The position numbers and the translations under genes are program-made. From a virus: a DNA stretch of 26,652 bases. Positions 6,494 through 13,808 of the stretch are shown here, piece by piece. The stretch spans positions 1 to 26,652 of IMG/VR virus record IMGVR_UViG_3300025872_002603; one strand, 5' to 3'. The notes beneath the pieces were generated by a model. It had not been told where the DNA came from. It was given only the letters and a program-made list of their open reading frames with translations, and searched no databases. Position 1 is the first letter of the stretch. The number at the start of each line of letters is the position of its first letter.

Positions 6494-6605
6494 GTTCAAT
6501 TTTGTTTCTCCACTCGTCGGCCTCAATCCTAGCCTGCTTTTCGGTTCTGCCCAGAGACAAGGCTTCGTTGTATCGGTATTGCCACTCGCGCTCAATGTCG
6601 TTCAC
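6441..6605 (-). CDS. Small hypothetical protein (54 aa), GTG start, overlaps its downstream neighbour
   Basis: This short frame encodes (M)NDIEREWQYRYNEALSLGRT…, with helix-type charge periodicity, ending GMPTLRN. It starts at a GTG that overlaps the upstream TGA as GTGA, equivalent to the ATGA junctions used elsewhere. The residue pattern (WQYRYNEALSLGRTEKQARIEADEW) looks like real protein: it resembles short helical phage proteins with an A-x-x-A-x-x-E-W pattern. Its last 17 codons overlap the zinc-ribbon gene in a different frame. Function unknown. Confidence 0.6.
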   Translation of the reverse strand: MNDIEREWQYRYNEALSLGRTEKQARIEADEWRNKIEHEQEKPNRTEGMPTLRN

Positions 6606-6823
6606 AGTGCCTCCATTTCAGCCGCCTTTAGCTCCTCTTCCGCGTCCTGTAACTTATGCGCTGCCTCCCCAATCTCCCATTTCACGCTAGCGGTCTGCCG
6701 GTCGTAGTTCTCGCGTGCGTCACGCAATGAGTCGTAATGCTCCTGCGCTTTTTCAACGGCGATTCTAGCGGATCGTAAGCGGTTCGGTTTGCTCTCTGGT
6801 ATTTCGGTGAATAGTTCGTTCAT
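6602..6823 (-). CDS. Small coiled-coil protein
   Basis: A 73-residue protein, almost entirely helical: RSARIAVEKAQEHYDSLRDAREN…, then KLQDAEEELKAAEMEAL. It probably forms a coiled-coil dimer or a partner subunit. No enzymatic motif is present. The start MNELFTEIPESKPNRL is preceded by an A-rich leader (ACAAAAACAGAACCAAA) and overlaps the upstream stop as ATGA. Function unknown. Confidence 0.65.
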   Translation of the reverse strand: MNELFTEIPESKPNRLRSARIAVEKAQEHYDSLRDARENYDRQTASVKWEIGEAAHKLQDAEEELKAAEMEAL

Positions 6824-7389
6824 TTTGGTTCTGTTTTTGTTGTGTTGTCGTTACTGTTTAACTGTCGCTGTTTCTGAAACTCCTCCTTCATGTAGCCTCT
6901 GGCCTTTGAGTATTCCGCGTAGGGATACGCCTTTGACTCCATCCATTCTCGCCAGCCTTCTGGATCTCCTGACTGAGCCTGCTTTGCTTTCGGCAGCTTG
7001 GCCTTCGCGTTGTCCACTTCCCCGAGAAAGTTGTTCAAGAAAGTAAGCAAGCTCGTCCGCTTGAACTGATACCCGCTCGCGTAGAGCTTTTCGACAAGCG
7101 CGAGGTCCGCAAGGTCTATCTGTCCGCAGTTTCGGAACGCTCTGATTTCCCGCTCGCTCCATTCTGTTGTGAGCTTTCGGCCAAACATCGTGGCAATCCT
7201 CTTCGCCGCTTCCGTTGTTGGGATTCGCGTTGATTTCTGCCGTTCTTTATGGCGGGCTTGATGCTCTCCGCAAAAGTGCCCCTTCAGCACCTTCGGCCAC
7301 GTATGGTCATGCACTGGCGGGTAACGCTTGCAGAACGCATTAAAATCACTCTCAAAGTAGTGAATGCAGGTTTCGCAGGTGCGGGTCAT
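6820..7389 (-). CDS. Hypothetical phage protein with N-terminal Cys/His cluster
   Basis: A 189-residue protein. Residues 1-42 hold TCETCIHYFESDFNAFCKRYPP…HFCGEHQ, a compact Cys/His site common in phage proteins. Downstream comes a helical region with TEWSEREIRAFRNCGQID, where DLALVEKLYASG resembles small winged-helix or replication-accessory proteins. The C-terminus, WREWMESKAYPYAEYSKARGYMKEEFQKQ, is also helical. A role as helicase loader or replication accessory is possible because the gene lies close upstream of dnaB, but no loader motif is seen. The start at 7389 rather than 7569 is fixed by the ATGA with the methyltransferase stop. Confidence 0.6.
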   Translation of the reverse strand: MTRTCETCIHYFESDFNAFCKRYPPVHDHTWPKVLKGHFCGEHQARHKERQKSTRIPTTEAAKRIATMFGRKLTTEWSEREIRAFRNCGQIDLADLALVEKLYASGYQFKRTSLLTFLNNFLGEVDNAKAKLPKAKQAQSGDPEGWREWMESKAYPYAEYSKARGYMKEEFQKQRQLNSNDNTTKTEPK

Positions 7390-8315
7390 ACCGGAATCAA
7401 TTCCTGTTCCCGATGGTTTTCGACTTCTGCCAAGTTGCGAACGGCTTGATTGTAGTATGCTGTTTTTAGTTCCGCCCCGATACCCTTTCGACCGTTCAAC
7501 ACCGCACCATAGACTTCGCTTCCGACACCCATGAACGGAGTGAATACCACTTCGCCGGGATTGCTCCAAAGGACCAGTGCGCGTTCGATAACGTCAAGTT
7601 GCAACGGGCAAAGATGCTTCTCGTCGTCCGCTTCACGCGCCGACTTTGCATTCAGCGTATTGGTTTGCCGAATGTCCATCCAGACGGGTGACGCATACGC
7701 ACGCCAGATATTATGAGACCGTTTAATTCCGTCTGCGCGTGGCATCGCATCGCTTCCGGCGTAGCTTTCAAGTCCATCCGGATGCGTGATCGGAGTTTCG
7801 TTGGTTCCTGAGTTCCGGAAGCAAAGTAGATAGTCGGGCAATCCTGCGCGACTCATGATGCTGTCCTTTTGAAGTTGCTTGTGCATCAGCCCAAGTGCCT
7901 TTGTGCGAGTCGCTTCAATCAGCGGGTCTTTCCAAACCGTATGGCGGGAGTGATAGATAAATCCGTGCTTTTGAAACAGCCGAATAATATCGCCAGAGAA
8001 GTCTTTAATCCCGATGAATCCATCCCGCTCTTTCATGGCGGGAATGTCCATGCAATGCACCGCGACGTTACGCCCGGATTTAACGATGCGAGCCAGTTGC
8101 TCGACAACGAATCCGAAGTGGACGAAAAACTCATCATAGCTCTTACAGTTCCCGAGGTCCATCGGGCTGTCGGAATAGCAGTAAAGGTCCGCGAACGGTG
8201 GAGAAAATACGGAGAAGTGAACCGATTTATCCGGCAGTCCGCGCATCACTTCGATGCAGTCTCCGTTGTAAAGTGCGTAGTTTGGTTTGATGGTTTGGCT
8301 GATGATGTTGCTCAT
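7386..8315 (-). CDS. DNA (N4-cytosine or N6-adenine) methyltransferase
   Basis: A 309-residue S-adenosylmethionine-dependent MTase with beta-class motif order. The substrate motif IV SPPFADLY is near the N-terminus (38-45). The cofactor motif PFMGVGSEVYGAVLNGRKGIGAEL is near the C-terminus (FMGVGS at 261-266). The start has LYNGDCIEVMRGLPDKSVHFSVFSPP, the usual lead-in. SPPF fits both m4C and m6A enzymes, so base specificity is open. No cognate nuclease is adjacent, so it is probably an orphan enzyme protecting phage DNA or marking it for regulation. The longer frame to 8453 is ignored because the ATG at 8315 forms an ATGA with the upstream stop. Confidence 0.88.
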   Translation of the reverse strand: MSNIISQTIKPNYALYNGDCIEVMRGLPDKSVHFSVFSPPFADLYCYSDSPMDLGNCKSYDEFFVHFGFVVEQLARIVKSGRNVAVHCMDIPAMKERDGFIGIKDFSGDIIRLFQKHGFIYHSRHTVWKDPLIEATRTKALGLMHKQLQKDSIMSRAGLPDYLLCFRNSGTNETPITHPDGLESYAGSDAMPRADGIKRSHNIWRAYASPVWMDIRQTNTLNAKSAREADDEKHLCPLQLDVIERALVLWSNPGEVVFTPFMGVGSEVYGAVLNGRKGIGAELKTAYYNQAVRNLAEVENHREQELIPV

Positions 8316-8563
8316 TTTGTGCTTCTGTTTTGTGTTTGTTGGTTGGTTGATATTTCTTCTGCCATCCGAATCAGGACGGCAGCAAGGTCGAGACATTCGC
8401 TTTCGACTCTGTGTAGGTCGTTTGATTTTACAGCTTCCCGCAGTTCGTCCCATTCCTCCAATGCTACCCCGAGTCCTTCGTGAGTCGATGCAAGCGGTCC
8501 GTATCGCGCATTTGCACGCGCAATCAGTTTCTCGATGTGTTCAAATGATTCATTTAAAGCCAT
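8312..8563 (-). CDS. MazG-like nucleotide pyrophosphohydrolase-type protein
   Basis: An 83-residue all-alpha protein with YGPLASTHEGLGVALEEWDELREAV, then ECLDLAAVLIRMAEEI. The EExxE (EEWDE) and ExxD (ECLD) motifs are the metal-binding signature of MazG-type NTP pyrophosphatases, and the length matches the single-domain phage forms. It may hydrolyse non-canonical or excess nucleoside triphosphates, or lower the alarmone response during infection. It lies between the SF2 helicase and the methyltransferase and overlaps the first by 10 bases and the second by ATGA. Confidence 0.68.
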   Translation of the reverse strand: MALNESFEHIEKLIARANARYGPLASTHEGLGVALEEWDELREAVKSNDLHRVESECLDLAAVLIRMAEEISTNQQTQNRSTK

Positions 8564-9903
8564 GATGGTGGATTCAGTTTCGCCGTGTGCGGCTTGTGTT
8601 TCTCGATTGCGAGTTCGTGGTTCAATAGCTCAACCATTTTGGCAAACATGGAGTCCGCTTGTTCGGCCTTTCGCTTCATGTTGTTGAGAACGCCAGACTC
8701 TCCAGTGCTGGAAATCACGTCTATCTTTACCGGATTCTTTTGCCCGAAACGCCACGAACGGCGGATCGATTGATACCACTGCTCAAACGAATGAGACGGG
8801 AAAAACGTCTGATGGGCGCAATGCTGGAAGTTCAATCCCATTCCTGCAATGCTTGGCTTCGTGACGATAACGCGGACATCGCCACGGCAAAACGCTTCAA
8901 ACGATTCCTCTTTGTATTCGTCTGAGTCCGATCCGCAAATCTCGATTGAGTCCGGAATCAGCTTTGAAATCAGATTCCCCTCGTCATTGAGGTGACACCA
9001 AGAGAGCGCGGGCTTTCCGGTTCCGGCAACTAATGAAGCTGCCATTTCGCATCGTTCGTTTAGTGTCCGCTTTCGCTCCTTCCTCTGTTCATCCAGCCCC
9101 ACGGCAGGCATGTCGAAAAGGAAGTCTGGATTGGGCGTTGATGCGGAAACAATATGCTCAACCGTGACAAGTGGCGGAAGAATGTAATCCGTTCCGTCAA
9201 ACCCAAGATCATCCGGCCTGCGAACGGCCCGCGCCCATGAGCAAATCCACTGCCAGAATGCGCCCTTCGCCGCGTGCTTTTTGAGTCTCCATTTTGATGT
9301 ATCCCCGCCGTCGTGGTTGAAGAAGTGCGCCATCATTTCCACGCGGCGCAAATACCCCAACGCCTCGCTCGATGTGCCAAGCTCAATGTAATCGTTCGGG
9401 GCGGCAGTCGCCGTGCAAAGCAACCGATACGGAAGTTTCCGCATGAAGTCCGTCACCTGAGATTTGATTGCCCCGTCGAAGTTTTTCAGGATGGACGACT
9501 CATCGCAAACGACTCCGGCGAATTGCTGCCAGTCGAACTTGTGAAGCTGTTGATAGTTTGTCACCGTGATTTTCGCCGCAACGGTTCCATCCCTCGATTG
9601 CTTCGCTTCGATGCCAAACTTCTCCGCCTCGCGGACGGTCTGCGCCCCAACGCTCAATGGCGTCAGAACGAGGACCGGCTTGTTTGTTTTCTCGACGACG
9701 TTCTGCGCCCAAACAAGCTGCATTGGAGTTTTCCCAAGCCCGCAGTCTGCGAAGATTGCCGCTCGCCCTTTGTTGATAGACCATTCCAATAAAGCCCGTT
9801 GGAATGGGAAAAGGAAATCCGGCAAAAATGACGGGCTGAATCCAAACTCCCCTCCGAGTTGAGATTTTTGGTGTAAGAACTGCTCGTATGTTTCTGTATT
9901 CAT
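8554..9903 (-). CDS. SF2 (SNF2-like) DNA helicase
   Basis: A 449-residue superfamily 2 ATPase. The N-terminal domain has FPFQRALLEW (Q-like motif), Walker A DCGLGKT (53-59), motif II DESS (134-137) and motif III TATAAP (164-169). The C-terminal domain has KPSIAGMGLNFQ and motif VI SIRRSWRFGQ (379-388). These SNF2-like helicases are frequent in phages and probably remodel DNA-protein complexes or stalled forks. It is the first gene after a 128-base gap and begins MNTETYEQF after the leader CTAAAACAGAAAAC, without a Shine-Dalgarno sequence. It probably heads the transcript carrying the MazG-like, methyltransferase and dnaB genes. Confidence 0.88.
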   Translation of the reverse strand: MNTETYEQFLHQKSQLGGEFGFSPSFLPDFLFPFQRALLEWSINKGRAAIFADCGLGKTPMQLVWAQNVVEKTNKPVLVLTPLSVGAQTVREAEKFGIEAKQSRDGTVAAKITVTNYQQLHKFDWQQFAGVVCDESSILKNFDGAIKSQVTDFMRKLPYRLLCTATAAPNDYIELGTSSEALGYLRRVEMMAHFFNHDGGDTSKWRLKKHAAKGAFWQWICSWARAVRRPDDLGFDGTDYILPPLVTVEHIVSASTPNPDFLFDMPAVGLDEQRKERKRTLNERCEMAASLVAGTGKPALSWCHLNDEGNLISKLIPDSIEICGSDSDEYKEESFEAFCRGDVRVIVTKPSIAGMGLNFQHCAHQTFFPSHSFEQWYQSIRRSWRFGQKNPVKIDVISSTGESGVLNNMKRKAEQADSMFAKMVELLNHELAIEKHKPHTAKLNPPSWL

Positions 9904-10031
9904 GTTTTCTGTTTTAGAGTATCACCGTCCCTCGCCGTAGGTTCGGGAATCGTCGCAAGTCTCTTTCAAACCCTAGCAGATAAATCTACTTTGTTTGCAT
10001 GCGCGACTGGCGTTGTGCCACGGTAAATTTG
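9904..10031 (-). other. Non-coding leader between operon segments
   Basis: This 128-bp gap precedes the SF2 helicase gene. It ends with the A-rich leader before ATG. I see no convincing ORF, tRNA cloverleaf or terminator. A short AGAT-AA-ATCT inverted repeat and GGTT…AACC pairing are too weak to call. A promoter may lie here, but no good -10/-35 pair was found. Confidence 0.3.
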
Positions 10032-10316
10032 TTATTTCGTCCGCATTGAAAGGTGCGGTTCAGCCGGTTTGTAAACCGTATCCCCGTCCGCAAAGAGCGC
10101 GTATTGCTCCGTATCTTGGTCCTGCGGGAGTTCAATGCCTTTTACGATAGCGCAATAGGTTGAGTGCTCCGTGATTGCCTGCGCTACTTTGTTAGCCTGC
10201 TTTTCGTCGCCAGTCCTCCAAGGTGTTCCGGCTGAACTTGTGTGCATCGTCCACGTGAACGAACCCGGTGGACGAACGAAAATGAAGTAGTGAATTGGTG
10301 TTGGTTTCATAGTCAT
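10032..10316 (-). CDS. Hypothetical protein
   Basis: A 94-residue protein: MTMKPTPIHYFIFVRPPGSFTWTMHTSS… The first half reads as a beta-hairpin, with KQANKVAQAITEHSTYCAIVKGIELP resembling a helix-strand unit. Small phage proteins with a similar IHYFIFVRPPGSFTW pattern are of unknown function. Its ATG overlaps the upstream TGA as ATGA; a second in-frame ATG two codons in is possible. It ends the recombination operon before the 128-base gap. Confidence 0.6.
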   Translation of the reverse strand: MTMKPTPIHYFIFVRPPGSFTWTMHTSSAGTPWRTGDEKQANKVAQAITEHSTYCAIVKGIELPQDQDTEQYALFADGDTVYKPAEPHLSMRTK

Positions 10317-10756
10317 ATTTTTTCAAACCAAAGTTCACGCGGCGCCGTTGCCCAAAGTCCGCGCTCGATTGATTGCAAAGCATCCCTCGCGATTGGCGCA
10401 TCGTCGTATTGTTCCAGAGCATCTACGGCAATGCGAAGCATCGCCACAAGGCAAGGCGCATCCACCGTGCGAGTTTCCTCCATTTTGTCCAGCATCTCGC
10501 GAATTGTCGGCGGGTCGTGGAAGTGACGCTTCGTCCATCCTTTTTCAATATCCTCGATACTTTCGCCGGCGGGAAGATTGAAGTCAACTTGGTAGTCTGT
10601 TGGATGGCTCATATTGTTTTTCGGTTTCGGTTTCTGGTCGCTTGTATTTGTGCATCCGCTTTCGATTGCTGCCGCCATTGCGGAAGTGACGAATAGCTTT
10701 GCGCTTATGGCGTCGTATTGCGCCCTTGTCTTTTCGGACTCCAAGTCTCGTTTCAT
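10313..10756 (-). CDS. Hypothetical protein, paralogue of the gene at 11391, possible fusion
   Basis: A 147-residue frame. Residues from about 73 (KRHFHDPPTIREMLDKMEET…) to the C-terminus (LQSIERGLWATAPRELW) are clearly related to the 88-residue protein at 11391-11657. The first 48 residues (MKRDLESEKTRAQYDAISAK…SDQKPKPKNN) are unrelated. They end at an internal ATG (10612, MSHPTDYQ) preceded by an A-rich leader (CCGAAACCGAAAAACAAT). This may be a fusion of a small upstream gene with the paralogue after loss of a stop, or the true start may be 10612. The ATGA overlap at 10756 favours the long form. Function unknown. Confidence 0.6.
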   Translation of the reverse strand: MKRDLESEKTRAQYDAISAKLFVTSAMAAAIESGCTNTSDQKPKPKNNMSHPTDYQVDFNLPAGESIEDIEKGWTKRHFHDPPTIREMLDKMEETRTVDAPCLVAMLRIAVDALEQYDDAPIARDALQSIERGLWATAPRELWFEKI

Positions 10757-11394
10757 TTCAACGCCTCCTTTGCCGATTCAATCGCAACGTCGAGGTCGTA
10801 ACGGTCGGATACGCTGATAATTAAATCCACGTTTCGCTCTGCGGTGTAAAGTAGCGCGGAGAATGCATCGCGGAGGCGTTGATTTTCTTCACGCAATTTG
10901 TCCCTATATTGGCATGATTTAGACCAAAACATCCGGCATTCGCGCCATTTCTGAATCAGCCATTCAACAGTCGGAACGATGTTTTTAAACTCGTCCATTG
11001 CGGGACATTCCTCGTTCACTATCGCAAGTGCTTTGTCGATTTGGTTTGCCAGTTTAACGGCTTGCTCCTGCGCGGCGTTGGATTCCGCGATGGACCCCAT
11101 AGCCGCGAGCGCAACGCGGATCTCTGCTATTTCACGCTCCAATTTCTGCGCGAATGTCTTTTCTACCAATGGAACGGTTGCGCCACTTCCGTAAATAGTT
11201 GCCGCATCGGTGCGCGGAGTGTCAGATGGATTGCATGATTCTTTTAGCTCCTCGGATATGGCGTCTGTGCATCTGGAAATCATCGCTTCAAAGCATTCAC
11301 GAGCTTCATCCTGATTATATCTTGGCAATCCACAATTAGAGCATTGCCCGTTGTCGTCAATCGTCACGGAATGTCCGCAATAATTACAGTTCAT
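10753..11394 (-). CDS. Zinc-ribbon and coiled-coil protein with DTPRTDAA motif
   Basis: A 213-residue protein with three parts. The N-terminal zinc ribbon is CNYCGHSVTIDDNGQCSNCG. The middle module, SDTPRTDAATIYGSG…KTFAQKLEREI, is a motif pair shared with the gene at 3888. The rest is long charged helix (REENQRLRDAFSALLYTAERNVDL). It is flanked on both sides by the duplicated paralogue pair and ATGA-coupled to both, so the trio behaves as a unit. A DNA-associated or structural scaffolding role is conceivable; no catalytic motif was seen. Confidence 0.65.
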   Translation of the reverse strand: MNCNYCGHSVTIDDNGQCSNCGLPRYNQDEARECFEAMISRCTDAISEELKESCNPSDTPRTDAATIYGSGATVPLVEKTFAQKLEREIAEIRVALAAMGSIAESNAAQEQAVKLANQIDKALAIVNEECPAMDEFKNIVPTVEWLIQKWRECRMFWSKSCQYRDKLREENQRLRDAFSALLYTAERNVDLIISVSDRYDLDVAIESAKEALK

Positions 11395-11657
11395 TTTGCC
11401 TCCTTTTGCTCATACCAAAGTTCTTTCGCCGCCGTAGCCCAAAGTCCGCGCTCGATGCTCTGGAGCGTTCCGGTTGCAAGGTCGCCGTTGTCATCTAGTC
11501 GCGTCTCCGGCCCTTGTCCGTTAGCATACCAGTTTAGCGTGTTCACGGCTATGCGAAGCATTGCCACAAGGCACGGCGCGTCACAAGTCCGAGTTTCTTC
11601 CATGTGGTCGAGCATCTCACGTATTGTCGGAGGGTCGTTAAAGTGTCGCTTTTCCAT
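11391..11657 (-). CDS. Hypothetical protein, duplicate of the gene at 10313
   Basis: An 88-residue protein: MEKRHFNDPPTIREMLDHMEETR…, then DAPCLVAMLRIAVNTLNWY, and finally TLQSIERGLWATAAKELWYEQ. About 60 residues match the C-terminal part of the protein at 10313-10756. The DNA is also clearly similar (roughly 80 percent by eye in the best stretch), so the duplication is fairly recent. This copy has an extra loop (NGQGPETRLDDNGDLATG) absent in the other. It starts one base after the nuclease stop (TAATATG). Confidence 0.65.
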   Translation of the reverse strand: MEKRHFNDPPTIREMLDHMEETRTCDAPCLVAMLRIAVNTLNWYANGQGPETRLDDNGDLATGTLQSIERGLWATAAKELWYEQKEAK

Positions 11658-11658
11658 A

Positions 11659-12786
11659 TTATTTGATTCGCTGAACCGGCTGTTGATGTTCTGTTGTGTC
11701 GATTAGTTCCGAGAATAGCTCTTCAAAATGGTCGAACGCCTGATTGCCTTTTAGGTCTGATAGCTTGGCGTGTAGTTCCTGCAACTTCGGGACTGATATC
11801 TTGCAGCATCTGGCAAGCTCAACAGTCTCGAAACAATCAAAATGCGCCGCGAGCGTTGCGCCGATGAGCGGAATCTTATCCGGTGAAATCTCGCGGGTTT
11901 TCTTCGCCTTGCCAAGTCCCCATCCTTCCGCCCATCCGTCTCCGTTTTTGCGAATGCCGTCTTTCAATTCTGCAATGCTCTTTTCTGCTATCTTTGCTAT
12001 CATCTGGAGTTTGTCGAGCCAATCCGCACGTTCTTCCGGTGAAGCGGTTTCAATGTCGAATTGCGCCGTGCCGAGTGTGACTAGTGCCTTTTGACTTTCT
12101 GGGCATCGTGCCGTTCCCGCGGCCTTGCAAAACTTACATTGCTTCGGGCCGACGATGCGCTTTGCGTTAGGGTCGTTTGACGCAAGAACTCGTTCGCACA
12201 TTTCGCGGTAAGCTCGCATCAAATCCTTTTCGGAATAGCGGACGAGTTTCACATCCTCGATGCGCCAAGCTACGTTCGGCTGATTGATATATGCCGTAAC
12301 CGATTGCACGCCGTAATTGCAGTAAATCAAAGCGGCAAGGTCGCGAAGCTGCTCGTTCTCGTCCGCGTCGTCGTGGTCACCGTAAAGCGATTTGAGGTCT
12401 TCCAGAAGCGCGTGCTTGCCGTTCTCCGCGTCAACTATCCAAAACGCATCTGCCTGCCCGCTGTGCGTCTCCACGTAGTCCCACATGCGCTTTTCGCGAT
12501 GGCATTCTGCCGGTGCTTTCACGTCGATTCCGCAAAGCCAGTTGCCGAGGATGATGCTTTCAATTTCTTTTGCTCGCCGCAGCGTTTTCGCGCTCTCACT
12601 ATCCAAAACGCTTTCCGGCTTCTCGCCAGCAAATACCGCGTGAATCAGCGTCCCTTGGCTTGCCTCTGCGCTTTCTTTTTCTGCTAGTCCTCGCTGCGCC
12701 AAATGCCTGCCGGGGCAAAGCCGGTCCGCTGCTGCGTTGCTTGCGCTTGTGTGTCCGCGTCGTTCGTCTTTCTGTTCTGTGTTCAT
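11659..12786 (-). CDS. Cas4/RecB-like PD-(D/E)XK nuclease with Fe-S cysteines (phage recombination exonuclease)
   Basis: A 375-residue nuclease, probably the exonuclease partner of RecT. The order fits the Cas4/AddB-like PD-(D/E)XK family: Cys24 in RLCPG, His49 in SQGTLIHA, Asp113 in GQADAFW, Asp130-x-Lys132 in LLEDLKS, Gln146 in EQLRDLAAL, then Cys217-xx-Cys220-x7-Cys228 in KQCKFCKAAGTARCPE. One N-terminal and three C-terminal cysteines are the arrangement that binds a 4Fe-4S cluster in this family. It resembles DUF2800-type phage proteins. Start chosen: ATG 12786 with leader ACTTTCAACAGAAAACAC; an upstream GTG (12828) is less likely. Confidence 0.78.
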   Translation of the reverse strand: MNTEQKDERRGHTSASNAAADRLCPGRHLAQRGLAEKESAEASQGTLIHAVFAGEKPESVLDSESAKTLRRAKEIESIILGNWLCGIDVKAPAECHREKRMWDYVETHSGQADAFWIVDAENGKHALLEDLKSLYGDHDDADENEQLRDLAALIYCNYGVQSVTAYINQPNVAWRIEDVKLVRYSEKDLMRAYREMCERVLASNDPNAKRIVGPKQCKFCKAAGTARCPESQKALVTLGTAQFDIETASPEERADWLDKLQMIAKIAEKSIAELKDGIRKNGDGWAEGWGLGKAKKTREISPDKIPLIGATLAAHFDCFETVELARCCKISVPKLQELHAKLSDLKGNQAFDHFEELFSELIDTTEHQQPVQRIK

Positions 12787-13004
12787 GTGTTTTCTGTTGA
12801 AAGTTGTGCAGTTCTCTCCTGCTGTCACGCCCTTTGCTTACGGTTGCGACCCGTTATGGCTGGATGACGTTCCCAATGTGTATTGCAGCCGAGCAAGTTG
12901 CCGGAACTTTCCAGCGTTCGCGCCTGCTCGTTTCGTGCCGTCTCACCCATGAAAGGTCATAGACTGTCCGGCATTATTCCCGCGATGGAACTGCAAAAGT
13001 GTTT
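12787..13004 (-). other. Non-coding gap between RecT and nuclease genes
   Basis: These 218 bp contain no recognised gene. A 41-codon frame (12825-12950, minus, MGETARNEQ…) ends in a GTGA with the optional GTG start of the nuclease, but its composition is not convincing. The gap ends with the A-rich leader of the nuclease gene. It may allow separate regulation of exonuclease and RecT levels. Confidence 0.3.
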
Positions 13005-13808
13005 TCACCAAGTCTCATCCTTGGTCGCAAGTTCCGGCTCCGGTTCTTTCGGTGATTCGGTTGCCTCAATCGCTGGCTGTTCTCCGAAGATTGAGCTTGC
13101 AATTTGCTTTTCAGTGAACTTCGGCGCGAATACCTGCGTCAGTGAGTATTCCTCTTTCGCCTCAGTATCAAGTGCCGCGCTTTGCTCTGGCGACAATGGC
13201 CAGCGTTTGCTCATTCTTCGAAGAACGGTCTTTTTACCCATCTCCGCGTAATCCGTTACCCAAGGTCCTGAACCGCTAGCCTTGCTGCGTTTGCGGATCG
13301 CGTCAACTTCTGCCTTTGTCATAACCTCAACATCCGTGTTGCCATCGCGAATGCAGGTAGCTGCGAATGCGACAAGCTCGCCTCGGTCGCCAAGGAAGTT
13401 CGGTTGCCACTTAAAGGTTACGTTTGCGCCGTCCATTCCGTATTCAAAAACATCGTTCTTGTGAACTGCTATTGCCCGAATGTTTTGCACGCCGTTCCGC
13501 TCTGCAATTTGAACAAGCCCCTTGTAATCAAAGATGACTTGAACCGTCGAGCCGTAAGGAATCAAATGCGCGTTCCGTCCGTCTGGAAGCAATCCAGCCT
13601 GCGCGCACAACATGAGAGCGTTTAAGAGGCTCGCTGGCGTGCAATCCGCTAGCTTCGGGACTCTGGCAATCGTTCCGACCATTACGCGGGTCATCTGTTC
13701 TGCGGTGAGATACTTTGGCAATACCTCCGCAATTTTACCGCGCATCTCGTCGCTTGTGATAAGCGAGCGGATATCCTGCTTCGGTGCTTTTTCTAGTTCG
13801 TTGCTCAT
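13005..13808 (-). CDS. recT: RecT-family single-strand annealing protein
   Basis: A 267-residue annealing protein for homologous recombination. The conserved core includes CTPASLLNALMLCAQAGLLPDG (56-77), HLIPYGSTVQVIFDYKGLVQIAERNG (81-106), and GPWVTDYAEMGKKTVLRRMSKRWPLS (181-206). The C-terminus is an acidic, Pro-rich tail. It would bind single strands produced by the Cas4-like nuclease encoded downstream and pair them with complementary DNA. The frame is open to 13868, but MSNELEKAPK at 13808 makes an ATGA with the ribbon-helix-helix gene, so that start is used. Confidence 0.92.
   Translation of the reverse strand: MSNELEKAPKQDIRSLITSDEMRGKIAEVLPKYLTAEQMTRVMVGTIARVPKLADCTPASLLNALMLCAQAGLLPDGRNAHLIPYGSTVQVIFDYKGLVQIAERNGVQNIRAIAVHKNDVFEYGMDGANVTFKWQPNFLGDRGELVAFAATCIRDGNTDVEVMTKAEVDAIRKRSKASGSGPWVTDYAEMGKKTVLRRMSKRWPLSPEQSAALDTEAKEEYSLTQVFAPKFTEKQIASSIFGEQPAIEATESPKEPEPELATKDETW

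Noticed and set aside
9904-10031. Possible tRNA, suggested by GGTTCGGGAATC
   Set aside because: No complete cloverleaf with acceptor stem and anticodon arm could be drawn.
12825-12950. 41-codon minus-strand frame between recT and the nuclease, ending in a GTGA with an upstream GTG of the nuclease
   Set aside because: The junction fits the local pattern, but the sequence (MGETARNEQARTLESSG…) looks like translated spacer, and the nuclease has a better ATG with the typical leader at 12786.
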